Part shown: one piece after another, positions 18,627 to 28,738 of the stretch | How positions within the stretch are numbered: position 1 is the first letter of the stretch | Layout: each line of letters begins with the position of its first letter | NCBI GenBank assembly: GCA_012959985.1 | Contig: DUCD01000033.1 | Coordinates: 10,278 to 42,421 of the forward strand | Length of the DNA: 32,144 nucleotides | DNA from: Verrucomicrobiales bacterium | GTDB taxonomy: Bacteria > Verrucomicrobiota > Verrucomicrobiia > Limisphaerales > DUCD01 | Direction: 5' to 3' | Position numbers and translations under genes: made by a program | The notes under the pieces: generated by a model | The model's input: the letters and a program-made list of their open reading frames with translations, nothing else | What the model was told of the DNA's origin: nothing | Databases searched by the model: none

Positions 18627-21332
18627 TCAGGAAACCAACTGTCTCAATACGAACGGCAGAATTCCACCGTGTCGGTAGTAGTCTATTTCCACTGGAGTAT
18701 CAATTCGGCAGATGACCGGCACTTCTTCTCGGCGACCATCAGCCCTGCTGATAATCAGATTCAGCTCCTGGCGGGGCTTCACCCCTTCATCCAACCCGAG
18801 TAGATCGTATGTTTCACTGCCGTCGATCGCCAAGCTCTTTACAGTCGTACCATCTGGAAACTGGACCGGGAGAACCCCCATTCCGACCAAATTGGAACGA
18901 TGGATTCTTTCAAAGCTGGCTGCTACCACAATGCGAACACCCAGTAAACGAGTTCCTTTAGCAGCCCAATCCCTTGAACTTCCTGTGCCGTATTCATGTC
19001 CAGCCAAAACAATCAATGGAGTTTCATCTTCACGATATCGAACCGCAGCATCATAAATGCTTATGGGTTCAGCAGCACCCGAACACCGGGTGATTCCCCC
19101 TTCCGAACCGGGGATCATCAGGTTGTTGATTCTGACATTGGCAAAGGTCCCCCGCGTCATGATTCGGTCATTACCCCGACGGGATCCATAACTGTTGAAA
19201 TCTTTGTATTCCACCTCGTTTTCTGCCAAGTATCTTCCAGCTGGAGATTCCTTTTTGATGGCACCGGCAGGAGAAATATGGTCCGTAGTCACGCTGTCCC
19301 CGAAAATACCCAAGGCCTTGGCTCCCTTGATTTCTTCAATGGTGCCAGGCTCCATTCCAAACTCTTCAAAAAATGGAGGTTCCTGAATATAGGTGCTGGA
19401 TGAGTTCCATTGATAAAGGTTACCCGGTTTTGAGGGAATTTCATTCCACTGGGGATTCTGATCCTCGAAATCCGAATAGAGCTTGAGAAAGGTTTCGGGC
19501 AGGAGAGCGTTCTTCATGAATTCCCGGAGTTCGGAGAGCGTCGGCCAAAGGTCTTTTAAATAGACAGCCTCTCCGGATTGATCGAGAGAAATCGGCTCAT
19601 TCTTGAAATCAATGTCCACGCGTCCAGCCAGGGCGAAGGCGACTACCAGCGGTGGAGACATAAGGAAGTTTGATTTGATATTCTGATGCACTCGGGCTTC
19701 AAAATTACGATTCCCGGAAAGCACTGAAGCAACGATCAGATCGTTCTCGATGACGGTTTGTTCCAGAACCGTGACAAGGGGGCCTGAATTGCCGATACAT
19801 GTGGTACAACCATACCCGACCAGATGAAAACCCAATTGGTCCAGATAAGTCTGCAATCCGGCTTTTTCGAGGTAATCGCTGACGACCCTCGAACCCGGCG
19901 CCAAAGATGTTTTTACAGATGGACCGATACTCAGACCTCTTTCGCAAGCTTTTTTGGCCAGCAAGCCCGCCGCCAACATGACCCCGGGATTGGAGGTATT
20001 GGTACAACTAGTTATAGCGGCGATCAACACACTCCCATGATCGATATGCACCATGCCCTGACCATTCATGGATACATCGACTCCGGAATCCTCCAATTCT
20101 GTCTTTGTTTTCCCAAAGCCACTCTTCCCGGTATCTTCAATAAGAAGATCCCGAAACTTCTGTTTCAAATCGCTCAGTAGTATCCGATCCTGGGGTCTCT
20201 TGGGGCCGGCAACACTGGCGTTGATTTGTCCGAGATCCAAATCGAAACTCTGGGTATAATCGATGGTTCCCTTTTCTGGCATTCCAAACAGTTCCTGCGC
20301 ACGGTAATAGCTCTCATAAGACTTGAGATGGCTCTCTGTCCGCCCGGTTGCTTTCAAGTATTTTACGGTTTCATCATCAATGGGAAAAAACCCCATTGTG
20401 GCACCATATTCAGGAGCCATATTGGCGATGGTTGCGCGATCCACCAATGACAATCCCGACGCTCCAGGGCCATAGAATTCCACGAATTTCCCAACGACTT
20501 TTTCGCTGCGAAGCATTTCCGTGATGGTCAATGCAAGATCCGTCGCTGTGATACCCTGCCCAAGTTCTCCGTGAAGATAGACACCGACAACGTCCGGAAT
20601 CAAAAAGTAAATCGGTTGCCCAAGCATACCGGCCTCCGCTTCAATTCCTCCCACTCCCCATCCGACCACTCCCAGTCCATTGATCATAGTCGTATGAGAA
20701 TCGGTCCCGACCAGTGTATCCGGATAATAGATCCCTTCTTTTTCGAGCACACCCTTGGCTAAATACTCAAGGTTGACCTGATGGACAATTCCAATTCCAG
20801 GGGGAATCACCTTAAAAGTCTTGAAGGCCTGCATGCCCCATTTCAGAAACTCATATCGTTCCCGGTTCCTCTCAATCTCTTTGTTGAGATTCCGCTCGAA
20901 GGCATCTCCACTACCGGAAAAATCCACCTGAACCGAATGATCCACTACTAAATCAACCGGCACCAGGGGTTCAATGAGATTAGCATCTCGACCAAGACGA
21001 TCTGCAGCCGAACGCATGGCCGCCAGATCGACTAGGAGAGGTACTCCGGTAAAATCCTGCAGGACTATCCTGGCCACCTGGAAAGGGATTTCTGCTTCCC
21101 TTTCGCATTGCGGTTGCCATCCTGCCAGACTTTTCACATGTTCATCTGTAATTTTGCTTCCATCGTAATTCCGCAATACTGATTCGAGAACAATTCTGAT
21201 TGTGACGGGCAATCGGCTGATATCCCCCAAGCCGGCCTGTTCCAAGGCCGGTAACGAGTAATATTTTCCCTGACTCCCATCTCCAAGATCGAATTGTTTC
21301 AGCGAGTCAAATAGTTGATGCGGATCATTCAT
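18627..21332 (-). CDS. acnA: Aconitate hydratase, AcnA type
   Basis: 901 aa; [92 protein letters not shown]. Confidence 0.97.
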   Translation of the reverse strand: MNDPHQLFDSLKQFDLGDGSQGKYYSLPALEQAGLGDISRLPVTIRIVLESVLRNYDGSKITDEHVKSLAGWQPQCEREAEIPFQVARIVLQDFTGVPLLVDLAAMRSAADRLGRDANLIEPLVPVDLVVDHSVQVDFSGSGDAFERNLNKEIERNRERYEFLKWGMQAFKTFKVIPPGIGIVHQVNLEYLAKGVLEKEGIYYPDTLVGTDSHTTMINGLGVVGWGVGGIEAEAGMLGQPIYFLIPDVVGVYLHGELGQGITATDLALTITEMLRSEKVVGKFVEFYGPGASGLSLVDRATIANMAPEYGATMGFFPIDDETVKYLKATGRTESHLKSYESYYRAQELFGMPEKGTIDYTQSFDLDLGQINASVAGPKRPQDRILLSDLKQKFRDLLIEDTGKSGFGKTKTELEDSGVDVSMNGQGMVHIDHGSVLIAAITSCTNTSNPGVMLAAGLLAKKACERGLSIGPSVKTSLAPGSRVVSDYLEKAGLQTYLDQLGFHLVGYGCTTCIGNSGPLVTVLEQTVIENDLIVASVLSGNRNFEARVHQNIKSNFLMSPPLVVAFALAGRVDIDFKNEPISLDQSGEAVYLKDLWPTLSELREFMKNALLPETFLKLYSDFEDQNPQWNEIPSKPGNLYQWNSSSTYIQEPPFFEEFGMEPGTIEEIKGAKALGIFGDSVTTDHISPAGAIKKESPAGRYLAENEVEYKDFNSYGSRRGNDRIMTRGTFANVRINNLMIPGSEGGITRCSGAAEPISIYDAAVRYREDETPLIVLAGHEYGTGSSRDWAAKGTRLLGVRIVVAASFERIHRSNLVGMGVLPVQFPDGTTVKSLAIDGSETYDLLGLDEGVKPRQELNLIISRADGRREEVPVICRIDTPVEIDYYRHGGILPFVLRQLVS

Positions 21333-21367
21333 AGAATACGGGTTACAAATCTTACCTTCTCAAGCTC

Positions 21368-21844
21368 TTACAGATTTTTCAAAGTTTCTTTAATGGCATC
21401 GAAATTCGGCAAATCCTTGGGAGTTGGCGTCTGCTCACTGTAGCGAACCACACCTTCTTTATCAATGACCACTGCAGCACGGGCACTGACTGAGCCAAAT
21501 CCCATCAAGTCTTCAAGCAAGGTATCGTAATCTTTGCTGGTTGTTTTATTCAGATCACTGACCAAGGTGATTCCGATATTTTCAGCTTTTGCCCAGGCCT
21601 CCTGGGCGAATGGACTGTCTACACTGATACCTATAACATCAGCGTTCAAGTCCTGATAAGCAGATAAACCTGCCGTAACATCACACAATTCACTCGTACA
21701 GACCCCAGTGAATGCCAAGGGAAAAAACAGTAATACTGTGTTTTTCGAGCCAAAATTGTCGCTGAGTTTTATATCTTTAACGTCATCACCCTGTTTGGAT
21801 TTCAAACAAAAATCGGGAGCTTTATTTCCTGTTGCAATTGACAT
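21368..21844 (-). CDS. Peroxiredoxin (AhpC/TSA family, AhpE/BCP-like)
   Basis: 158 aa; LLFFPLAFTGVCTSELCDV peroxidatic Cys motif, AAVVIDKEGVVRYSE. Confidence 0.9.
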   Translation of the reverse strand: MSIATGNKAPDFCLKSKQGDDVKDIKLSDNFGSKNTVLLFFPLAFTGVCTSELCDVTAGLSAYQDLNADVIGISVDSPFAQEAWAKAENIGITLVSDLNKTTSKDYDTLLEDLMGFGSVSARAAVVIDKEGVVRYSEQTPTPKDLPNFDAIKETLKNL

Positions 21845-21875
21845 AATAGTTTTTAGTTTTCAGTTGGATTTTTTC

Positions 21876-21890
21876 AACCACCGCGTGGTT
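21876..21890. promoter_or_regulatory. Perfect short palindrome AACCAC-CGC-GTGGTT upstream of the peroxiredoxin gene
   Basis: 6-bp perfect arms with a 3-nt centre, 32 nt upstream of the peroxiredoxin start, in the divergent intergenic region. Confidence 0.35.
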
Positions 21891-22073
21891 ATAATCAGCT
21901 TTGCAGAGTGTGTCAAATCGAGACTACCAGCTTGTTTTACAGTAGAAACCGCCAAATAAGCAAATCCCGGTATACAAAATGCTTATTATTTTGGTGAGAA
22001 ATTAAAAAAACGAACTTTTAATTGTGAATAACTCAGCAAACCCTTATAAACCAGAAATTTAGGTTGTGAATAA

Positions 22074-24020
22074 ATGACAAACTCCCAAGGGCATTCCCTC
22101 AACGCTTTTATGGCAACTATCTTATTGGCTTCCTTGACGCTAGACATTTTTGCCGCCACCCCTACTGCTCCACCGAATCCAGCCGAACTCGCCAACCTGT
22201 TCAAAATAGGAGTTCACCTGAAAGAAAAATCAGATCGGATCGTCCGAGTGGATCAGTTGGATTTGGATAACAACCCCGTTAAAGTGCTTTATCGTGAAGG
22301 AGACGGAAAAGAAACGCCCATCATTCTTTCAAATGAGGCGGGGTATTTACAACTTTTAAACCGAAACACAACCTTGTTGATACACAGTGAAAAGAAGAAT
22401 ATTGCCGTTCTTTCACAGCACGTGCCGAACTGTCGCGCCAAAGTCAAGTCGGGAGAAACAGCCGCCGTCGGGTTTCATACCTCCGGTATGATGGATATCA
22501 TGACCGCCGAAATCTCCAAACCGGTGATCGTAGCTTTTCCAGAAGACGGTGGAGGTGCTATCGTTTACGCCGATTCTCACGCGCGTTTTGAAATTCTTGA
22601 CGATCACTCTTATTATTTTTCCGTCAATGGCCTGGTTATGAAGCTCGATGATGAAGGCAATCCATCCGAGAACTTGGAATCCAGTATGCCCGCACTGACG
22701 GGAGGTCCCCTCCGGGATGACAAAAAGGGCAGACTGTCCCCGGAGATTGTCGTCGAATTCTATGGAAGCCTCAATGCCAACTTCCCCCGCCCGGAAGATC
22801 CCGACGGCCAACCCTATGACCTCCAATTATCTCTGCATGGCCTGAATTCGGAAACGATGGAAAGCAAGGATGTATACCTGATTGATTTCGAACCAAAAAT
22901 AGTTGTCATGGCTAATGGGTCTGAAATTGAATTCCTACTTAATCAAGAAACGGAAACGATTTCCTGGGAAATTCTAAAAGGGTATTTCTCTTTTAAACAT
23001 GGTGACACTCCCTGCTGGCGGGCCGTTTCCATCACCGACCAGAAAGCCGAACTTCAATGGGGCAGCAATGGGGAGGAAAGAATCGACCTGAGGAACCAAA
23101 CAGAATACTCCGTCTTTAAGGCCAACCAGATTATTTGGGTGGAAACACATCCCGGTCTCTTATTTGCCGGAGTGGAACCAAATACATGGCTTCAAACTGA
23201 ATATCCGGGACCGGAAGTTGGATTCTGTGACTTGGTCAGAACTTACGCAGTCGGCAATAATGTCCACTTCTTCAACCGAAAGACGGGAAGAAAACATACC
23301 ATAACCGATGCCGGAGTAGCCTTCGAGGGTGGCGTATCTTTAAACCAGGGAGATTCAGATACCCCCGTAAGGCCCAAAGCCAAAGCCAAAGTGGATTATA
23401 TCGATTATAACATCCACATTATTGTGGATGATTACCAACGAATTACCATCAAGCCCGGGACAGACAAAGAAATCGACGGCTATGAACTCCTCTCGGAATC
23501 GGGCCCTAGCTTACTTGCCTTTCGAAGTCTTGCAAACGACCTGACACTCACGGCTGAAAATGGAGATTTCGACATTAAATTCTCGGATTTAGACAATACC
23601 CGGGTTGAATTGCCCATGGATCAAAGCATCACTGTTAATTTCAACAGCAATAGAAAGCACCTCTCGATTCGGGGCAATAATTCCAATACTGATGACGTCA
23701 AATTTAATTTCCGCGACCGGTCATTCAACCTGAAAGAGCAAGGGCATGAAGTGAGCATCTTCATGACTCGAAACAAACTCTTCCTGTCCGGTTTCGGAGA
23801 TAATCTGATTATCGACAATACGCCAGTTGCCGGAAAGGAAGGCGCCGGTGCGGGTGTCACGGCTTCAGGGAATTTCATCAACTTTGCAACAGTAGCGAAT
23901 CCACCCTTGTCAGCGAGAGGCCAAGGTCTCCTTGGTGGTGGGTCACCCATAACCACCATTGACACACCAAGGCACACCTCAGTCCCACTGAGCCCAAGTG
24001 GAACTGAAACAGGGCCTTAG
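22074..24020 (+). CDS. Secreted protein of unknown function, first gene of the exopolysaccharide cluster
   Basis: 648 aa; N-terminal signal-peptide-like MTNSQGHSLNAFMATILLASLTLDIFAA; possible FecR-like beta segments; no family recognised with confidence. Confidence 0.75.
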   Translation: MTNSQGHSLNAFMATILLASLTLDIFAATPTAPPNPAELANLFKIGVHLKEKSDRIVRVDQLDLDNNPVKVLYREGDGKETPIILSNEAGYLQLLNRNTTLLIHSEKKNIAVLSQHVPNCRAKVKSGETAAVGFHTSGMMDIMTAEISKPVIVAFPEDGGGAIVYADSHARFEILDDHSYYFSVNGLVMKLDDEGNPSENLESSMPALTGGPLRDDKKGRLSPEIVVEFYGSLNANFPRPEDPDGQPYDLQLSLHGLNSETMESKDVYLIDFEPKIVVMANGSEIEFLLNQETETISWEILKGYFSFKHGDTPCWRAVSITDQKAELQWGSNGEERIDLRNQTEYSVFKANQIIWVETHPGLLFAGVEPNTWLQTEYPGPEVGFCDLVRTYAVGNNVHFFNRKTGRKHTITDAGVAFEGGVSLNQGDSDTPVRPKAKAKVDYIDYNIHIIVDDYQRITIKPGTDKEIDGYELLSESGPSLLAFRSLANDLTLTAENGDFDIKFSDLDNTRVELPMDQSITVNFNSNRKHLSIRGNNSNTDDVKFNFRDRSFNLKEQGHEVSIFMTRNKLFLSGFGDNLIIDNTPVAGKEGAGAGVTASGNFINFATVANPPLSARGQGLLGGGSPITTIDTPRHTSVPLSPSGTETGP

Positions 24021-24037
24021 TTGTACCGAAGCAACCG

Positions 24038-24064
24038 AAACCCTACAAAAACAGGGGTTTTATC
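24038..24064 (+). terminator. Weak candidate terminator or hairpin
   Basis: AAACCC (24038-24043) and GGGTTT (24055-24060), followed by only a short T/A stretch. Confidence 0.3.
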
Positions 24065-24121
24065 ATCAAATCCTATGGGATGGCTCTGAAAATTTAATAA
24101 GACATCTGAGCAGAATGAACG

Positions 24122-25435
24122 ATGGTGGATTCAACAGATAGGAGGCATAGCCCGGTTGGCAACGGCAATTGCCGCTCCGGAACCCGCTCCACATCAATCA
24201 TCCTCTGCTTGTTCCTGATTTCATCTTTGGCTGATACGGAAGCCCGAGTTCCTTCTTTCGTCAGTCAAACCAACCCTGCCCTTCCTTTTACCGATCCGAC
24301 TCCTACCGACTTTAAAAGGTACGACGGGGAAAATTTGAATTTCCGCGGTCTTTCCGGAAGACTCACGCTGAGCAATGACATCGAATTCAACGACAATATT
24401 ACTCTTTCGGACGCCGATCCGGAAGTGGATACCGCCTTCGGAATACAATTAGGAGCAGGATTTGACTGGAGAATCACCGAATCCAATTCTCTCCAATTCA
24501 ATTTCGGACTCGGCTACCGATACTGGCTGAATAACAATAGTGTTGGATCCTTTTCCATCGCACCGGACTCCAGTTTCATGTATAAAATGTGGTTTAAAAA
24601 TATCCAACTTACCCTGACTGACTTCTTCACCGTAAGTAACGATGCTGTCGATTTCGGGTCCATCAGCGGGCAGGACGGCAGCCCCATTAACTTTCATCGA
24701 ATCTCCAACACCGTCGGACTTTCAGCGAACGTGGCAATGATTAGAGACATGAGCATGGTTTTGGGATATTATTATACTCTGGACCGATCTATTTCCGATG
24801 AGTTCACTGAATTGGATCGCGACGATTTCACTCTAAGTGCTGCTCTCACCTATGACCTGATGGCCAATATGTCCGTCGGAGTTTCGACAGCCTATACTCT
24901 GACCCGCTACCTTGAAGATCTACAGAATGACGGCGAAACTATCAGTATCGGCCCGGTATTCACCTGGGACATCAGTCCCTACATCACACTGTCAGGCGGG
25001 GCTTCCTATACCATCAATGACTTTGATGACAACGGTACCATTACGGACCAATCCAGTTTTGATGGAATCACATATTTTGGCACCATCAATCATGCATTAA
25101 CCCAAAAAATCAACCATCGTCTGAGAATGGGGAAATCCATAGGGGTCGGGTTCGGCACCAACTACAGTGAAAACTTCACTTTGCAATACAATATCGACCG
25201 CACAATACTGACAGGTCTTACTCTCAACTGTTCCTTCTCCTATGAAAACATCCAGGCATCCGGCAATCCCTCCGAAACCTCCAACCGATACCTGTTCTAC
25301 CTTGGCACCGGATATAACATTAACACCGAATGGTCACTGGGGATTGGCTACACTTTTGCTATTAAAGGATCAGATCTTGCTGATCGTGACTATAAACAGA
25401 ATCGTTTTACACTGTTCTCATCATTTAACTTTTGA
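24122..25435 (+). CDS. Outer-membrane beta-barrel protein (putative beta-barrel porin type)
   Basis: 437 aa; signal peptide, alternating beta-strand pattern (GAGFDWRITESNSLQFNFGLGYRYWL, SLGIGYTFAIKG), terminal ...NRFTLFSSFNF ending in Phe. Confidence 0.85.
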   Translation: MVDSTDRRHSPVGNGNCRSGTRSTSIILCLFLISSLADTEARVPSFVSQTNPALPFTDPTPTDFKRYDGENLNFRGLSGRLTLSNDIEFNDNITLSDADPEVDTAFGIQLGAGFDWRITESNSLQFNFGLGYRYWLNNNSVGSFSIAPDSSFMYKMWFKNIQLTLTDFFTVSNDAVDFGSISGQDGSPINFHRISNTVGLSANVAMIRDMSMVLGYYYTLDRSISDEFTELDRDDFTLSAALTYDLMANMSVGVSTAYTLTRYLEDLQNDGETISIGPVFTWDISPYITLSGGASYTINDFDDNGTITDQSSFDGITYFGTINHALTQKINHRLRMGKSIGVGFGTNYSENFTLQYNIDRTILTGLTLNCSFSYENIQASGNPSETSNRYLFYLGTGYNINTEWSLGIGYTFAIKGSDLADRDYKQNRFTLFSSFNF

Positions 25436-25440
25436 TAATT

Positions 25441-26106
25441 ATGAAACATAACTTGTTCATTGTGTTTGTTTTGTGCGCTTTATTCAGCATTCAATCTCTC
25501 GGCCAGAACAATTCGAATAAAGTTCAAAATCAACAAACAGGCAATGCAAACGACGAGGTTCTGCAACGCAAAACTCAATTTGATTTTTGGATAGATGAAG
25601 ATCCCTATCTTACCAAAGGAAATCCAGAACCGACAATGATTCTAGTGAACAACCTGGGTTACCTGACTTTTGACATCCACAAGGATTCCAATCTTACAAT
25701 TACCATTCTTGCCGAAGGAAAAACCATCAGTGAGGTCAAGAATCTTATGTCGGAAAAATTAAAGGAAAAATTTTACGGAATAGCTACCGTTCACCTCAAA
25801 CCATTGCGAGGAACGGAAATGCAGAATGCCTTTGTCTATTTTCGAACGGGACGTACTCAGTCGGTCTTCCCACTGAGTTCCGGCAGGGCCAAGAAATTAT
25901 CGGAAGCCATCCTGGAACTGAATCTCGGTGAATATGCCAATCTGAAAAAGGTGGAATTGAAACGAATGAATCCCAAAACACAGAGAAAGAAAATATATAT
26001 CATTAATGTAAAACATATCATCGATACAGGTGATACCAAGAACGAAGACATGACTCTTCAGGACGGAGATATCGTCACCGTTAAGCAGAAGGTGTTTCAA
26101 TTCTAG
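25441..26106 (+). CDS. Polysaccharide biosynthesis/export protein (Wza-like)
   Basis: Signal peptide MKHNLFIVFVLCALFSIQSLGQ; ILVNNLGYLTFDIH...TISEVKNLMSEKLKEKFYGIATVHLKPL resembles the Poly_export domain; ends with a SLBB-like LQDGDIVTVKQK. Followed by a Wzc-like gene. Confidence 0.75.
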   Translation: MKHNLFIVFVLCALFSIQSLGQNNSNKVQNQQTGNANDEVLQRKTQFDFWIDEDPYLTKGNPEPTMILVNNLGYLTFDIHKDSNLTITILAEGKTISEVKNLMSEKLKEKFYGIATVHLKPLRGTEMQNAFVYFRTGRTQSVFPLSSGRAKKLSEAILELNLGEYANLKKVELKRMNPKTQRKKIYIINVKHIIDTGDTKNEDMTLQDGDIVTVKQKVFQF

Positions 26107-26160
26107 GTTGAAAAAACAGGAACCAGAGCTGGTCAGGACTCAATATTCTGACCATGCATT

Positions 26161-28644
26161 ATGAGCAAAAAGCCCAATAAGAAGCTGGACCCTTATTATG
26201 GTCATAGCGCCGGAATGATGGATCGAATCAATATTTCGATCCATCTCCGTCGTTATATCAAGATGTTGAAGAGCCGTTGGCCCTTCGTCATCCTGACCGC
26301 CATTCTCGGCACAGCCTATATGGGGTTTAAAGCTTTCGGAGATAAAACCTTTTTTCAAGGAAAGTCCATCATCGGCATTACATCCAAAATCAGAATTCCC
26401 GGAGAAAAACGCGTTGAGTATCTGAAACCTGCGCCCACCTATTGGACCGACCTAAGCAGGTCCATGGACAGTGACACCGTTTGGTCCCGCACCTTGGAAC
26501 AAGTCAAGGAAGACCATCCCCCTCCTGCCGATGTGGAGGTATTGAGTAAGGGCGCGAGCCGCATAGGGAAGAGTTCCTCATTCCAGTTGACGGTAAACAG
26601 CAACAATGAGAGCTATGCCAAACAACTGGCGGCCTATTGGGTAACCAATTTCGTGCACCATAAAGATCTTAAGACATTGGAAGAATTCACCAATAAGCAA
26701 GCCAGTCTGGAAAAAAACAAAACCAAGTGGATTCGTAATCTCGCAGATGTTCAGAAGGAATATGACGAGCTGATTTTAAAACATGGAGCCACTGGAAATG
26801 AAAACTTGGTGACACCCATCCGTGAGGTAATCGTGAGCATTAACAGAGAACTCGACCGGACAGAGATCCAACTGCAGAAATTGGAACTGACTGCCAAGGA
26901 AGATTATGCACAATTCGTCAGTTCCGGTGCTTCCTCATCCTCACCATTGAATTCAACCGCGAACCAACTTACGGAACCCTTCATTAAAGATACGAACGAT
27001 GAAAGATACCGAAAAATCGCCAAGGACTCATCTTATCGTAAAATTGTTCTTGAATTGGCTGGATTAACTGAGGAATGGGAAAAACAATCAAAGCTCCTCA
27101 AAACTCAGCACCCTTATATGGTGAATCTCAGCAGCCAAATAGAAGAATTCAACGCTCAAAAAAACCGTCTTTTGGTTCTGGCTACAACCGAACTGGACAA
27201 CAGTATCCATTCCCTGAAGACAACACAGAAATTATTAAAATCTCAAATCAAAAACCGGGAAGAGGAGCTGAAAATCGCTTTAATAAAACAGCAGGAGTTG
27301 TACCAAAAATTCAACGAGATAGAAAACGCAAAGAACCGGCTTGAAGAATACACCCAATTGCTTGCCTTTTTCCAGGAAGAACCGGAATCAGAGTTCTACG
27401 AAATTCTTGCCTCTGGAGTTGTCGAAAAAATTGACCCCCAGAGGGTGAAAAAAATACTGCAGGGTTTGATGTTCGGTCTCGCCCTTGGTTTGGGCATTGT
27501 CTATTTGTGTCAGAGACTGGATGACCGTATGGAATTAGCTGAAGACATTGAAACAGCCTTGGAACTTCCTGTATTGGGGCAGATCCCCCAAATGAATCTG
27601 AAAGACATGAATCAAGATCGGATCTTAATCAGCAATCTCGAAAAACATAATGTATTTTCAGAATCGTTGAGGGGTGTTCGGTCGGCCATCATGTTCGATC
27701 CGGAAAGTAAGAAGAACCAGATGATAGCCGTAACCAGTGCCATTCCAGGTGACGGTAAAACCACTTTCACCGTCAACTTCGCCGCCACCATGGCCTCGGC
27801 CGGTCACCGGGTCCTGCTGGTCGATGCAGACATGCGACGTGGCAATATCCACAACTACTTTGAAACGGACCGCTCTCCTGGTCTCTCGGAGTTACTCAAC
27901 GGAGAACTCCATTGGGCCGATGTCATCAATTCCACTCCCATTGAGACTCTGGAAACAATCAATACCGGGCGACTTCCCAATAATCCCGGAGAGTTACTGG
28001 TCAGTCCTATTACGCAGCAATTCCTGGATGAAGCCCGTAACCATTACGAATATATCATCATTGATTCTCCTCCAGTGACGGCTATCGACGACACCTTCTC
28101 TTTTGTAAAGATTGTTGATGCCTTCACCTTCATCGTCAAAGCGGGGGAAACCCCCATGCGCTTCGCTAAAAACGCAATCAACGAAATTATTCGCAGAGGA
28201 GCCTACATCAGCGGCATTGTCGTCAACGGAATCAAACCGGATAACCCTTCCTATTATTATACGTATTATTATCATGCATATTACAATAAGGACCTAACGG
28301 AAATGCCGGAGGAAGAACCCGGTGACGGGCCAATGAAAGCACCTGCCCGTACCATGGCAGCACCGAAAAAGGAATCCTCCATTGAGATAAGCATCCAGGC
28401 TGCCGCAAGGAAAAAGGCCGAAGAAACCCGGAGCCCCAACGATTTTCCGGCATTGGCACCAGAACCTGCTCTCGAAGCGGATAAACGGAAGGCCGAACTC
28501 TTTAAATCCAGGCGCGCCGCCAAGCGCCGGGCGAAATTCATCGAAATCAGCCTTGGATCAGAAGAACATTTTCAATCTGCCCCCCTTCCCTCCCCGACAG
28601 TGTTCGAGGAAAGAGAGCCAGAAATGAGTTCCAAACAGGCTTGA
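26161..28644 (+). CDS. Wzc-like polysaccharide chain-length determinant and BY-type tyrosine kinase
   Basis: 827 aa; N-terminal Wzz-like region, coiled coil, Walker A IPGDGKTTFTVNFA, Walker A' VLLVDADMRRG, Walker B YIIIDSPPVTA, Tyr cluster YYYTYYYHAYY. Confidence 0.93.
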   Translation: MSKKPNKKLDPYYGHSAGMMDRINISIHLRRYIKMLKSRWPFVILTAILGTAYMGFKAFGDKTFFQGKSIIGITSKIRIPGEKRVEYLKPAPTYWTDLSRSMDSDTVWSRTLEQVKEDHPPPADVEVLSKGASRIGKSSSFQLTVNSNNESYAKQLAAYWVTNFVHHKDLKTLEEFTNKQASLEKNKTKWIRNLADVQKEYDELILKHGATGNENLVTPIREVIVSINRELDRTEIQLQKLELTAKEDYAQFVSSGASSSSPLNSTANQLTEPFIKDTNDERYRKIAKDSSYRKIVLELAGLTEEWEKQSKLLKTQHPYMVNLSSQIEEFNAQKNRLLVLATTELDNSIHSLKTTQKLLKSQIKNREEELKIALIKQQELYQKFNEIENAKNRLEEYTQLLAFFQEEPESEFYEILASGVVEKIDPQRVKKILQGLMFGLALGLGIVYLCQRLDDRMELAEDIETALELPVLGQIPQMNLKDMNQDRILISNLEKHNVFSESLRGVRSAIMFDPESKKNQMIAVTSAIPGDGKTTFTVNFAATMASAGHRVLLVDADMRRGNIHNYFETDRSPGLSELLNGELHWADVINSTPIETLETINTGRLPNNPGELLVSPITQQFLDEARNHYEYIIIDSPPVTAIDDTFSFVKIVDAFTFIVKAGETPMRFAKNAINEIIRRGAYISGIVVNGIKPDNPSYYYTYYYHAYYNKDLTEMPEEEPGDGPMKAPARTMAAPKKESSIEISIQAAARKKAEETRSPNDFPALAPEPALEADKRKAELFKSRRAAKRRAKFIEISLGSEEHFQSAPLPSPTVFEEREPEMSSKQA

Positions 28645-28738
28645 TTGCGAATTCAACAGAGTAAGGTAGCACTCAAAAAAGAGCGAAGATCCTCTTGTCT
28701 ACCGGGGGCATAGCTGTGTTAGTGTTCTGCAGCAGTAG

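Noticed and set aside
18615-18642. Inverted repeat ACAGTTG/CAACTGT around the aconitase stop
   Set aside because: Only 7 bp, no T-tract and overlaps the coding end; not enough for a terminator call.
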